Below, piece after piece: positions 43,586-52,294 of a stretch of DNA of 64,000 nucleotides. Under the pieces are notes generated by a model, which saw only the letters and a program-made list of their open reading frames with translations, had not been told where the DNA came from and searched no databases. This stretch comes from Ardenticatenales bacterium. GTDB lineage: Bacteria; Chloroflexota; Anaerolineae; Ardenticatenales; Ardenticatenaceae. A program made the position numbers and the translations under genes. How positions within the stretch are numbered: the first letter of the stretch is position 1; each line of letters opens with the position of its first letter. The DNA is taken from positions 111,001 through 175,000 of the forward strand of contig JACKAZ010000004.1 in assembly GCA_020634795.1 (NCBI GenBank), given 5' to 3'.

Positions 43586-44515
43586 TTACACCGTTTCGCG
43601 TAACGCGCGTTCGGCCGCCGTCCACTGCGCGTTGGCCCGCTTGGCGAATGCGGCGGGCTTTTCGGCAAAGAGCGTGGCGCCAAGCTGCCACGCCTCGTCC
43701 TGCAAGCGGTGGCGCTCGTTGTCGATCAGCATGAAGAGCGCCGCCTGCGCCTCGGCGTCGCCCGCGAGCGCAGGGTCAGCTTCAAGGAGGCACCGCAGTT
43801 CGTGCAGATCGTGGTCGTCGCCCAGCGCGTCGGAGAGCGCGTGCCACAGTTCGGCCCGCGTGCGGAACCAAAGTGGGTCGGCGGCTTCCAGCAGTTGATG
43901 TTGGGTCCAGAGATGCTTGACCGATTTGCGCCATTCGTGGAGGTTGTCTGCGGACGGCTCGCTGCGTGCCGCTGCCATACGACGGCGGCCCTGGCGATAA
44001 CTGCGCCGCAAGCCGTTGAGCCACGCCGTTTTCTCGTCGGTCGTGGCCAAGTCAATCGCGTCGGCATCCGCGGCAAGGCGCCGGAGGGCATCGCGGGCCA
44101 CGTTGCCCCACTCGGCATCCGCCACGGGGTTCGCGGCCTGCTGCGCGGCCAACCGTTGCCGAAGCTGCGTCAACACCTCGTCATAAACCGCGCTCTGCGT
44201 GGCAAGGCCGAGCTTGTCAACGATTTCCAGCAGCGCCGCCTGTTCGCGGCGGCCCGCCAAGAGCCGACCCACATCGCGGTAATCGACGTTGAGCCGTTGA
44301 TACTGCGGCTCGCCGAGCAGATCGCGCGCCAAGCGCAGCACGGCCCGCAACCGTTTCAGCATTTTGCGCGTCTCGTGCACCGCCTTGTCCGCCGGCAACT
44401 GGTCAAAGCCTTCGATGGCCGTCTGTAGCTGCCGTCCGATCAACCGGCCGATCTGCTCGGCGACGGGCCGTGTCGGATCGAGCTGAATCTGCGGCTCGTC
44501 ACTACTTATCGTCAT
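43586..44515 (-). CDS. CHAD domain protein
   Basis: A 309-residue all-alpha protein of the CHAD family (conserved histidine alpha-helical domain), known to bind inorganic polyphosphate. Landmarks are VHETRKMLKRLRAVLRLARD, RDVGRLLAGRREQAALLEIV and LHEWRKSVKHLWTQHQLLEA, with the basic and histidine positions that line the polyphosphate channel. No CYTH domain is fused. Its start overlaps the end of the phage-holin-like gene by 14 bases. Polyphosphate kinases are not in the window. Confidence 0.93.
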   Translation of the reverse strand: MTISSDEPQIQLDPTRPVAEQIGRLIGRQLQTAIEGFDQLPADKAVHETRKMLKRLRAVLRLARDLLGEPQYQRLNVDYRDVGRLLAGRREQAALLEIVDKLGLATQSAVYDEVLTQLRQRLAAQQAANPVADAEWGNVARDALRRLAADADAIDLATTDEKTAWLNGLRRSYRQGRRRMAAARSEPSADNLHEWRKSVKHLWTQHQLLEAADPLWFRTRAELWHALSDALGDDHDLHELRCLLEADPALAGDAEAQAALFMLIDNERHRLQDEAWQLGATLFAEKPAAFAKRANAQWTAAERALRETV

Positions 44516-44891
44516 CGTCGATCAGGAGCTTGCTCAGGATCACACTGACGATACTGATGACCAAGCTGCCGAGGAGCGCGGGCATGAAGCCATCCACCGC
44601 AAAGGGCAGATCGAAGCTGCCCGCAATGGCCGAGGTGATCAGCAGCATCAGCGCGTTGATGACGAAGGTGAACAGCCCCAGCGTGATGATCACGAGCGGG
44701 AAGCTGAAGAATTTGAGGATAGGGCGAATGATGGCGTTGACCAAGCCGAAGATCAGTGCCACGCCCAGCAAGGGCAGAAACGATTGGGGATTGTTGGCGC
44801 TCAACTGTTCGCCAAACTGGATGCCCTCGATCAGGTAGCCCGCCACCCAGAGGGCCACCGCATTGATCAGCAGTCGGATTAGGAGTGTCAT
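44502..44891 (-). CDS. phage holin family-like (PF04020) membrane protein
   Basis: A 129-residue protein with four hydrophobic helices. It begins MTLLIRLLINAVALWVAGYL and has IFGLVNAIIRPILKFFSFPL, typical of the holin-like family found in most bacteria without prophage context. A short acidic tail DDDDK ends it. The stop overlaps the CHAD gene start by 14 bases. The family's function is unknown; no phage genes are near. Confidence 0.88.
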   Translation of the reverse strand: MTLLIRLLINAVALWVAGYLIEGIQFGEQLSANNPQSFLPLLGVALIFGLVNAIIRPILKFFSFPLVIITLGLFTFVINALMLLITSAIAGSFDLPFAVDGFMPALLGSLVISIVSVILSKLLIDDDDK

Positions 44892-44968
44892 GCTCTTTCC
44901 TTGGAACGTGGTGACAGGTGTAGGCTAGGGTTCAGAATGGGCGTATTGAGCAGCAGTTTGCGCTCATG

Positions 44969-46231
44969 TTAAACCGTCGCGCCGCTTGGGATTTCCTTTT
45001 GCCCTATCTTGCGCGGCTTTACGTTGGCGTGGATCACCACGTTGCGTCCGATCACCGTTTCGGCGGGGATTTCCACCCGTTGACCGATCACGGTCAAGCC
45101 CGTGTTGAGACGACTCGGCGCTTCATGGTTGGGGGTGTTGTCATCGCCCGCGCCCACGCGGGCGTTCTCTCCCACGATTACTTCTTGGTCGATGATGGTG
45201 CGGTCTACTTTCGCCCCCTTCCTGATGACCGTATCGCCAAAGATCACCGAATCCTGCACCACCGCATCGGCCTCCACCACCACACCGGGCGACAGTACGG
45301 AGCGGATGACCTCACCGTCGATCCGACAGCCATCACTCATCAGGTTGCCATCCGCTTTGGCCCGATCACCCAACAGTACCGGTGGCCGCTCCTCACTCCG
45401 CGTATGAACGACCCATTCTAGATCGTAGAGATCGAGCGCGGGCGTTTCGGCAAGAAGCGCCATGTTAGCTTCCCAGAAAGCTTGAAGCGTGCCGACATCA
45501 GCCCAATAGGTTGTCACCTTGTGCGAATAGACTTTCTTGCCCGCTGAGAGCATGGTGGGAATCACTTCGCGACCAAAGTCGCGCTGATTTTTCCCCTCCT
45601 TGCCGAGCCAACTCATCAACGCATCTCGGCTGAAGACGTAGATCCCCATACTGGCGAGGGTGCTGCGGGTGCGGCGCGGCTTTTCCTCGAAGCGGGTAAC
45701 ACGTCCGTCGCGGTCCGCTGCGATCATACCGTAACGATGGGTCTCGAACGGGCTGACGCTGCGCACGGCGATGGTGACGTCCGCTTTCGATTCGACATGG
45801 AAGGCGAGCATGGGGCCGTAATCCATCTTATAGATGTGGTCACCGGCCAAGATCAGGACGACTTCTGGATTGCTCTCCTCGACCACATCCAAATGGAAAC
45901 GGACCGCGTCGGCGGTTCCTTCTTGCCAAGCGCTGGCTTCGTGGGGGCTGCTGAGATAGGGCTGCAGCAGCCGTAGCCCACCCTGCGACCGATCCAAGTC
46001 CCAGGGCCGACCGTTGGCCACGTGATCGTTAAGGGAACGGGGCTGATACTGGGTCAAGACCCCCACGTTGTAGATGCCGCTGTTGATGCAGTTGGAGAGG
46101 GAAAAGTCGATGATGCGGTACTTCCCCGCGAAGGGAAGCGCGGCTTCGGCGCGCAGCTCGGTCAGGGCGCTTAACGCGGGGCTGGCACCGCCCGCCATGA
46201 TCAATGCCATTGTTTTGGGGATCGCGGCCAT
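44969..46231 (-). CDS. GlgC-like ADP-glucose pyrophosphorylase subunit with altered nucleotide site
   Basis: A 420-residue nucleotidyltransferase with a C-terminal left-handed beta-helix, clearly homologous to GlgC (GKYRIIDFSLSNCINSGIYNVGVLTQYQPRSL in parts; catalytic-type Asp in LILAGDHIYKMDYG). The N-terminal signature GGxGxRL...RAKP is degraded: GASPAL (15-20) has A19 for the Arg, and RAEA (27-30) has E29 for the Lys. In the neighbouring paralogue both are intact. Loss of the equivalent Arg and Lys makes the potato large subunit regulatory. It may thus be a GlgD-like regulatory partner; this is inference. It lies 94 bases after the second copy, same strand. Confidence 0.9.
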   Translation of the reverse strand: MAAIPKTMALIMAGGASPALSALTELRAEAALPFAGKYRIIDFSLSNCINSGIYNVGVLTQYQPRSLNDHVANGRPWDLDRSQGGLRLLQPYLSSPHEASAWQEGTADAVRFHLDVVEESNPEVVLILAGDHIYKMDYGPMLAFHVESKADVTIAVRSVSPFETHRYGMIAADRDGRVTRFEEKPRRTRSTLASMGIYVFSRDALMSWLGKEGKNQRDFGREVIPTMLSAGKKVYSHKVTTYWADVGTLQAFWEANMALLAETPALDLYDLEWVVHTRSEERPPVLLGDRAKADGNLMSDGCRIDGEVIRSVLSPGVVVEADAVVQDSVIFGDTVIRKGAKVDRTIIDQEVIVGENARVGAGDDNTPNHEAPSRLNTGLTVIGQRVEIPAETVIGRNVVIHANVKPRKIGQKEIPSGATV

Positions 46232-46325
46232 CGTTTGAGTCCTTAGTCGTTAGTATTTGTTACACGTTGCTTTAGGTGGGTGGATACGTTGTTTAGGCCA
46301 GCCATCTTCTGGGGGGTGCAACGGC

Positions 46326-47615
46326 TCAGCCGTCGGTGGGCGTGGCGCTGGCCACGGTGGCCCCGTTGGGGACCTCGTCGCCAAAGGGGGCGAAGTCGTC
46401 TTCGTCGACATCGGCATTGATCAGCACGTTGCGACCGACCCGAATGTTGTTGGGCAGATGGGCCAGCTTACCGATCACCGAGATGCCGGTGGTGAGCTTG
46501 TCGGGTAGCAGTTCGTTGGGAACCTTGTCAGCCTCGCCATCCCCCACGCCGACATGCGCCCCCGCGCCGATCACCACCTCCTTGTCCACGATCACCCGAT
46601 CCAGCACCGCACCCGGCCCAATCCATGTGTCGTTCATCACCACCGAATTGCGCACGATCGCCCCGGGCGACACGTAGACCCCCGGGCTAAGCACCGAATC
46701 TTCAACCGTGCCACGCACCACACTGCCGTTGCAGATCAAGCTACGGGCCGCGACGGCCTGTGGCCCCACCTTCACGGGCGGGCGCTCTTCCGAAAGGGTG
46801 TGGATCGTCCAGCCGCGATCGTAGAGCTGCAACTGCGAATCGGCGGAAAGCAACTCCATGCTCGTCTGCCAATAGGCCTGTACCGTCCCCACATCGACCC
46901 AGTAGCCTTCGTAAGGGTAGGCGTAGACCTTGCACTCTGCGATCATCCCCGGAATGAGATGGTGGCCGAAGTCGAGATCCTCATGCTTTTGGGCGGCCAT
47001 CAGCATCCGTTCGCGCATCATCTCGGTTCTAAACAGATAGATGCCCATGCTGGCGAGCGTCCCCTTGTCGCGTTGCTTGGGCTTTTCGGTAAATTCGGTG
47101 ACGCGGTTGCGCTGGTTGGTCGTCATGATGCCGAAGCGATCGGTCTCGTCCAGTGGCACTTCCATCACCGCCACCGTCAGGTCGGCATCCTTCTCGCGGT
47201 GGTAGTCGATCATCTTGCGGTAATCCATCTTGTAGATGTGATCGCCGGAGAGAATCAGCACCGTGTCGGCCCGCGTGTTGTCCAGATAGTTGAGGTTCTG
47301 CAAGACCGCGTCCGCGGTGCCGCTGTACCACGACTGATTCCCCCGCCCTTGATAGGGCTGAAGCAAGCGCACGCCGCCTTGCGAGCGGTCGAGGTCCCAC
47401 GGGCGGCCAATGCCGATATGTTCGTTGAGCGAATGGGGGCGATATTGTGTCAGCACGGCCACGTCGTAAATGCCACTGTTGACACAGTTCGAGAGGGCGA
47501 AGTCGATGATGCGGAACTTTCCAGCAAAGGGGACCGACGGTTTGGCTCGTTTCTCCGACAAAACGGTCAAGCGTGAACCTTCACCGCCGGCGAGGATCAT
47601 TGCGGCCACTTTCAT
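46326..47615 (-). CDS. glgC: glucose-1-phosphate adenylyltransferase
   Basis: A 429-residue ADP-glucose pyrophosphorylase, committing glucose-1-phosphate to glycogen. The signature is intact: MILAGGEGSRLTVLSEKRAK (R15, K25), then PSVPFAGKFRIIDF and VLILSGDHIYKMDYR with the catalytic Asp. A left-handed beta-helix domain follows (about 290-410, e.g. VRGTVEDSVLSPGVYVSPGA). It precedes the altered paralogue by 94 bases and likely shares a transcript and a heterotetramer with it. glgA and glgB are not in the window. Confidence 0.96.
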   Translation of the reverse strand: MKVAAMILAGGEGSRLTVLSEKRAKPSVPFAGKFRIIDFALSNCVNSGIYDVAVLTQYRPHSLNEHIGIGRPWDLDRSQGGVRLLQPYQGRGNQSWYSGTADAVLQNLNYLDNTRADTVLILSGDHIYKMDYRKMIDYHREKDADLTVAVMEVPLDETDRFGIMTTNQRNRVTEFTEKPKQRDKGTLASMGIYLFRTEMMRERMLMAAQKHEDLDFGHHLIPGMIAECKVYAYPYEGYWVDVGTVQAYWQTSMELLSADSQLQLYDRGWTIHTLSEERPPVKVGPQAVAARSLICNGSVVRGTVEDSVLSPGVYVSPGAIVRNSVVMNDTWIGPGAVLDRVIVDKEVVIGAGAHVGVGDGEADKVPNELLPDKLTTGISVIGKLAHLPNNIRVGRNVLINADVDEDDFAPFGDEVPNGATVASATPTDG

Positions 47616-47695
47616 TGTCTCATTCTCCTAGCACACGCTGAGGTCGGTACCCCAATGGTAATAGAGAACGAACGGAACGGCAATATTCAGCGCAA

Positions 47696-47740
47696 AACGC
47701 AGAACCCTGCGCTTCGCGCCGGGCAGGCTCCGAACGCAGA
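47696..47740. repeat. dispersed repeat, degenerate copy 3
   Basis: AACGCAGAACCCTGCGCTTC...GGGCAGGCTCCGAACGCAGA parallels the two 45-base copies at 27274 and 29475 with several changes. It lies in the 213-base gap between tsaD and glgC. Confidence 0.75.
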
Positions 47741-47828
47741 AGGGAAGCGCTGTCGGAACGGGTCAGTGGCCTCTCTCGGTCGGGGTGATTTGCGCTGGCC
47801 CTTCGGGGCAACGGGCGCTGCGGCACGG

Positions 47829-48911
47829 TTAGGTGGGGGATGGCGCCAGTTTCAGGTTGGGGGCGATTTCGAGTGACCAGGGGGAGGGGCCATCGTGCTG
47901 CAAACGCCAGTAGGCCGCCGCCGCGATGGCCGCTGCGTTGTCGGTACAGAGGGCCAGCGGCGGCACGTGCAACGGGATGGCGCGGGGGATCAGCGTGGCT
48001 TCCAACGTTTGGCGCAGGGGGCCATTGGCCGCCACGCCGCCCGCGACAAGGACTTGCGTGACCTCGAATTCCAAGGCGGCCTGTAGGACACGATCGACCA
48101 AGACTTCGACCACCGCCTGCTGAAAGCTGGCCGCCAAATCGGCAACGGGCAACGGACGGACCACCGCAGGGCCAAAGCGGTCATCGAGCTGGCTGCGCTC
48201 CCGCCCTTCGCCTTTGAACTGCTCCACTTCCCGCAAGACGGCGGTCTTCAGCCCGCTGAACGAGAAGTCGTAGTCGTTCGGCAGGGAGCGGGGAAAGTCG
48301 AAGGCGTTCGGGTCGCCGGTGGCCGCGATCTTCTGGATCGGGGGGCCGCCCGGGTAGGGCAGTTCGAGCAGCCGCGCCACTTTGTCGAAGGCTTCGCCCG
48401 CAGCATCGTCCAGAGTGTGGCCCAGTAACTCGTAGTCGCCGTGGTCGTGCATCAAGAACAGTTCGGTGTGGCCGCCACTCACGATCAAGATCAGGGCAGG
48501 AAAGCTCGGCTGCGGAATCTCGCGCCCTTTGTCGCCCAACCAGTTGGAATAGATATGACCTTCCAAATGGTTGACCCCAATGAAAGGCAAGCCCTGTGCC
48601 AGCGCCAACCCCTTGGCAAAGTTCAGCCCCACCACGAGCGACCCCGCCAAGCCCGGCCCGTAGGTGGCGGCCACGGCGTCAATCTTGTCCCAGCCGACCT
48701 GGGCGGCGGTCAGCGCCTCTTCCAGCACCGGTGTGATCGCCAGCACATGTTGGCGCGAGGCCATCTCGGGGAAGACGCCGCCATATTGCCGATGCAGATC
48801 GACCTGAGAGGCGACGATGTTCGACAGAATAGTGCGACCATCCTGCACCACAGCGACTGCCGTCTCGTCACAGGACGATTCGACGGCAAGGATTGTTGGG
48901 TAAAGGCTCAT
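47829..48911 (-). CDS. tsaD: tRNA N6-adenosine threonylcarbamoyltransferase TsaD
   Basis: A 360-residue Kae1/TsaD protein that, with TsaB and TsaE, transfers threonylcarbamoyl to A37 of ANN-decoding tRNAs. ESSCDETAVAVV (11-22) is the ASKHA phosphate motif, H115 and H119 in NHLEGHIYSNW bind the metal, and ILIVSGGHTEL and YSFSGLKTAV-like (DFSFSGLKTAV) motifs are present. The C-terminal LALCTDNAAAIAAAAYWRLQ completes the fold. tsaB and tsaE are not adjacent. Confidence 0.97.
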   Translation of the reverse strand: MSLYPTILAVESSCDETAVAVVQDGRTILSNIVASQVDLHRQYGGVFPEMASRQHVLAITPVLEEALTAAQVGWDKIDAVAATYGPGLAGSLVVGLNFAKGLALAQGLPFIGVNHLEGHIYSNWLGDKGREIPQPSFPALILIVSGGHTELFLMHDHGDYELLGHTLDDAAGEAFDKVARLLELPYPGGPPIQKIAATGDPNAFDFPRSLPNDYDFSFSGLKTAVLREVEQFKGEGRERSQLDDRFGPAVVRPLPVADLAASFQQAVVEVLVDRVLQAALEFEVTQVLVAGGVAANGPLRQTLEATLIPRAIPLHVPPLALCTDNAAAIAAAAYWRLQHDGPSPWSLEIAPNLKLAPSPT

Positions 48912-49364
48912 GACAGTTCGCTTTCGTCACGCGAGTCGGGGATCATGATAGGAAATCACCTGTTGCGTGTTGCCTGTTTGGATGGGTAGTGGAGAGGGTG
49001 AGGGGTGTGCGTGGCTTATTCTCGTGCCGTTCATGGCATAGGTTCCAACGTCGTGCAATGGAGCCGTCATGCGCGACGGCGCAGCACGGAGAATGACAGT
49101 GGCGCGTGACGCTGTGTGGGTGAACGGCCTGGCAAAGCGATGAATTATCAAGGGAAATGCTAGGCTCCCATGCCCCATGTCCCACCCCATGGCCGCTACG
49201 ATTGATACAGAAAGGGCGCGGCGACGCCCGCGAACGGGCCTATTTTCAGGGCAGAGGCAACGAATCCAATTCTCGATTCTTGATGCCACACCCATGCTCC
49301 ATTCCCTCGTCCCATCCCATGGGTCAGACAGGCGGATCCCACTTCTCTGAAACGTCCCTATCTC
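48912..49364. other. intergenic region upstream of tsaD
   Basis: No gene is supported in these 453 bases. They contain words such as CATGCCCCATGTCCCACCCCATGG and CCCATGCTCCATTCCC in scattered, imperfect copies, of the same low-complexity type as other spacers. The tsaD promoter must lie here but no strong match was found. Confidence 0.4.
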
Positions 49365-52052
49365 CTACGGCAACGTCAACCGCTGCACCCCGCTTTCCGT
49401 CAGCAAGAAGAGCGTGTCGCTGCCGTCGAGCGCGATGTCGCGGATCGCTCCCCAACGGCTGTCGACGGGCGCTTCATAGGCCATCTTGAAATTGCCATCC
49501 GCGCCGTAGCGCACGATGCGGTTCGCCTCGGCCACGAAGAGATCGCTTTCTTCCGGCGGCAACTTCGCCAACGCGACGGGCGCGCTGAGCGAGCCGCCGT
49601 TGAGGGTGAAATCGGTCTGCGGCGCGCCGAGCTGGAAGCGGTTCACTTGGCCGCTGCGCTCCAGCACATAGATGTAGCCGTCGATGGCGATGTCGATCGG
49701 ATCGACGAGCCGGGCTTGGCCCTCCGGCTGGAGCCACCCGACCGGGTTGGTCGTGTAGTTGCCCCCGCTATCCGGCACATACTTCCAAACCTGGGCGCTG
49801 GTCGGGTCCAGCAGGTAGTAATTGCCTTCATAGTTGGCTGTTCCGCGATAGCCTTCGGTCGCGACGGGCCAGAAGGTCGCTTGGCGTATCGTTTCCCCCG
49901 TCAGCTCGTAGAGTTTACCATCCGCCGTTTGCAGCAAGACGGCGTCGATGGTGCGAGTGGCGCTGGCGGGCATGTAGGTGAGGAACTGCATCGATCCCAT
50001 CGTTCCCAATTCAGAGAGCGCTTCCCCCTCGTTGAACAGCGCGTCCGGAGCCGTCGTCCCATCGATCGGCAAGCGGTAGAGCGCACCCTCGTTCAGGAAG
50101 AAGAGTTGAGACCCCGCCACCAGCAGTTCGCGCGGGTTGCTGCCCTCGGGCAGGGCGGCCAGCGTGGTGGCGGGCAAGCGCTGGAGATTCGGATCGGCGG
50201 GTTGGAGCGCGTCAGCGATTTGACGCTGCATCGTCATGACCTCATTCTGGGCGACCTCGTCGGGGGCAAAGGGGAGCGCCGCCGTTAGCCGTTCGTTGGC
50301 TTGCTCCAACAACGACCGTTGGCTGTTCAGATCGGTGGCATCGTTCGCCTGGCCGATGAGCGCGATGGCTTCGTCCACGAGCGTCTGAAAATCTTTTCCT
50401 GCGAGGGCGGACGAATCCGTCACCCCGTTCGCCTGCGCGGGCGGTGGGGCATCACTGATGGCGTCACGCCGCTGCCATGCCAGCGTCAGCAGCAGCAGCA
50501 ACAGCAGCAACGGCAGCAGAACCGCAAGCGTGCGCAAGAAGAGGGAGCCATCATAGGCATCGGGGCGACGACGGTAGTCCCGCTTCGGTGCGGGACGGTC
50601 GCCGGGCAGGGCGCTGCGCATCACGTCGGTGACGGCGTGGGCGCTGCGCTGGGTCACATAGTTCATGCCATGCGTGGCGCGGTCGAGGCCAGGGGCCATC
50701 CGTTGGGCCTGCGGCGCCACAGCACGGCGCCACCACGCCACCACCGCGCCAACCCCCGCGACCAACATGGCAAGCACGCCGATCAGCGCCGCGCCCAGAC
50801 GACGCAACACGTCGCCCCATGCGATGTCGTTCGCCGCTTCTGCTTCGTTGGGCGCTGCCAAGGCAGCGTCTTCTTCCTCGTCGGCACGGCGTTGGGCCTC
50901 GGCCTCCATCCGCTGGCGGTCGCGCGGCCCCGCTACGCGGCCACTGTCGCCCACAAAGCGTTCGCGTAGGGCACGGGGTGGCGAAGGGGAGGAGCGGCTC
51001 GCGGGGATCTCCTCGGGCGTCTCGGCCGTTGGTCGGTTCACCGCCGCCGCTATCGGCGATGAGGGCGCGGCCTCCCCCTCTTCATCCCAGAATTCATCCT
51101 CGAACAGTTCGTCCAACTCGTCGTCCAACTCGTCGTCAATTTCGTCCCACTCCTCAAAGATCTCCTCATCAGCAACGGTCTCAATCGGTTCCGGCATCGG
51201 CGGTGGTACGATGGAGGGCGGCGGGACGGGCGCTTCTTTCGGTGTCGGGGGCGGGGTGGGGGGGGCCTCGCGCTGCGGCTCGACTTTTGCGGGCGCTTTC
51301 GCGGTGTCACGTGCAGGCTTGGCAGTGACGGTGCGTACCGGCGGCTCGCTCATCGGCTTGGTCGGCGCGACGCTGATCGCAGGGCGGGTCGAAGGAGCGA
51401 ACTGAACCACGCAGGCGGTGAAATCTTGTTGGCCGGTCAGCACGATCAGCCCCTCGACCACCTCGTTCGGGGTCGGGCGCTGAATCACGTCGTGGATATG
51501 GCTTTCTTGGTCGAAGGTGGTGATATGGCTCGCGGCCATCACCACCATGTCGTCGGGCTGCAGGGCAAAGCGGGCCAGCCGCGTGCGAATCTTCTCCTGC
51601 TCGCCCAAGGGGGTCAGCGGGTCTCCCTTGCGTTTTAGCTCATCGAAACTCTTGGGGAAGCGGGTCAACGATTCGCCTCGGACCAAGTAGGTGAGCGCAG
51701 GCCCCGACTGGGCCAGGTGCAGGGCCTCGCCGTCGATGAAGATCGCGTTGAAGCCCGCCCAGACGCGGCGCGATTCGGGCAGATCGGCATTTTGCGTCAG
51801 CAGCATCTGGTTCACGGCTTCGGCGGCGGCTTGCAGCGCTTGGGGCGGTTGTTCCGCTTTGCTGGCCGCGAAGGTCTGAAGCGCTTTGTTCACGATTTCG
51901 CGGCTGGCCTGATCCCAGCTGTCGGTGGGGGCCGAGACCTCGACCATGACATAGAGCGTTCCGCCCCGTGTCTGCCGTTCGCCAATTTCGGGCGGCGCTT
52001 GGCGGCGCTGCCCGTCCATCAGGCTCAATTTGACGGCGTTTGTCGTTGTCAT
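49365..52052 (-). CDS. PP2C-like membrane protein with beta-propeller-like C-terminus
   Basis: An 895-residue protein. Residues 1-220 resemble a PPM/PP2C phosphatase domain (GGTLYVMVEVSA, VWAGFNAIFIDGEALHLAQS, PDDMVVMAASHIT), but several metal-binding Asp positions of active PP2C enzymes are not evident. Residues 220-410 are low-complexity, Pro- and Glu/Asp-rich (a run of EEWDEIDDELDDELDELF). Two hydrophobic helices lie near 417-440 and 505-525. The extracytoplasmic C-terminus (about 600-895) has repeating beta segments like an NHL/YVTN propeller. It could relay extracellular binding to a cytosolic pseudo-phosphatase; this is inference. No partner kinase is adjacent. Confidence 0.7.
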   Translation of the reverse strand: MTTTNAVKLSLMDGQRRQAPPEIGERQTRGGTLYVMVEVSAPTDSWDQASREIVNKALQTFAASKAEQPPQALQAAAEAVNQMLLTQNADLPESRRVWAGFNAIFIDGEALHLAQSGPALTYLVRGESLTRFPKSFDELKRKGDPLTPLGEQEKIRTRLARFALQPDDMVVMAASHITTFDQESHIHDVIQRPTPNEVVEGLIVLTGQQDFTACVVQFAPSTRPAISVAPTKPMSEPPVRTVTAKPARDTAKAPAKVEPQREAPPTPPPTPKEAPVPPPSIVPPPMPEPIETVADEEIFEEWDEIDDELDDELDELFEDEFWDEEGEAAPSSPIAAAVNRPTAETPEEIPASRSSPSPPRALRERFVGDSGRVAGPRDRQRMEAEAQRRADEEEDAALAAPNEAEAANDIAWGDVLRRLGAALIGVLAMLVAGVGAVVAWWRRAVAPQAQRMAPGLDRATHGMNYVTQRSAHAVTDVMRSALPGDRPAPKRDYRRRPDAYDGSLFLRTLAVLLPLLLLLLLLTLAWQRRDAISDAPPPAQANGVTDSSALAGKDFQTLVDEAIALIGQANDATDLNSQRSLLEQANERLTAALPFAPDEVAQNEVMTMQRQIADALQPADPNLQRLPATTLAALPEGSNPRELLVAGSQLFFLNEGALYRLPIDGTTAPDALFNEGEALSELGTMGSMQFLTYMPASATRTIDAVLLQTADGKLYELTGETIRQATFWPVATEGYRGTANYEGNYYLLDPTSAQVWKYVPDSGGNYTTNPVGWLQPEGQARLVDPIDIAIDGYIYVLERSGQVNRFQLGAPQTDFTLNGGSLSAPVALAKLPPEESDLFVAEANRIVRYGADGNFKMAYEAPVDSRWGAIRDIALDGSDTLFLLTESGVQRLTLP

Positions 52053-52294
52053 AGGCGTGGGTACATGGGATTCGGGTTGGATGATTGTTCGGTTGGGCGC
52101 TGTGGGATGGCTTGGACGTGAGAGGGCGAATGGCGGATAGAGAATGGGTTGATGGCGGTCAGCGCTCTACCCCTGTTTCGTTTTACACGCCGCTCAGGGT
52201 AAGGGGCCTTCCGCTTTTCGTTTCCTGCGCTGTCACTCTGTTTCTCGTTTCAACGCGGCTCCCTACGTTTCGCTCGGGGCAGGCTGTTTCTCAC

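Noticed and set aside
44502..44891. Holin-like gene as evidence for a prophage
   Set aside because: This family is common in non-phage contexts, and no phage structural, lysis or integrase gene is near.
46232..46325. The two glgC frames as one broken or frameshifted gene
   Set aside because: Each encodes a full-length two-domain protein with its own N-terminus and beta-helix; they are paralogues.
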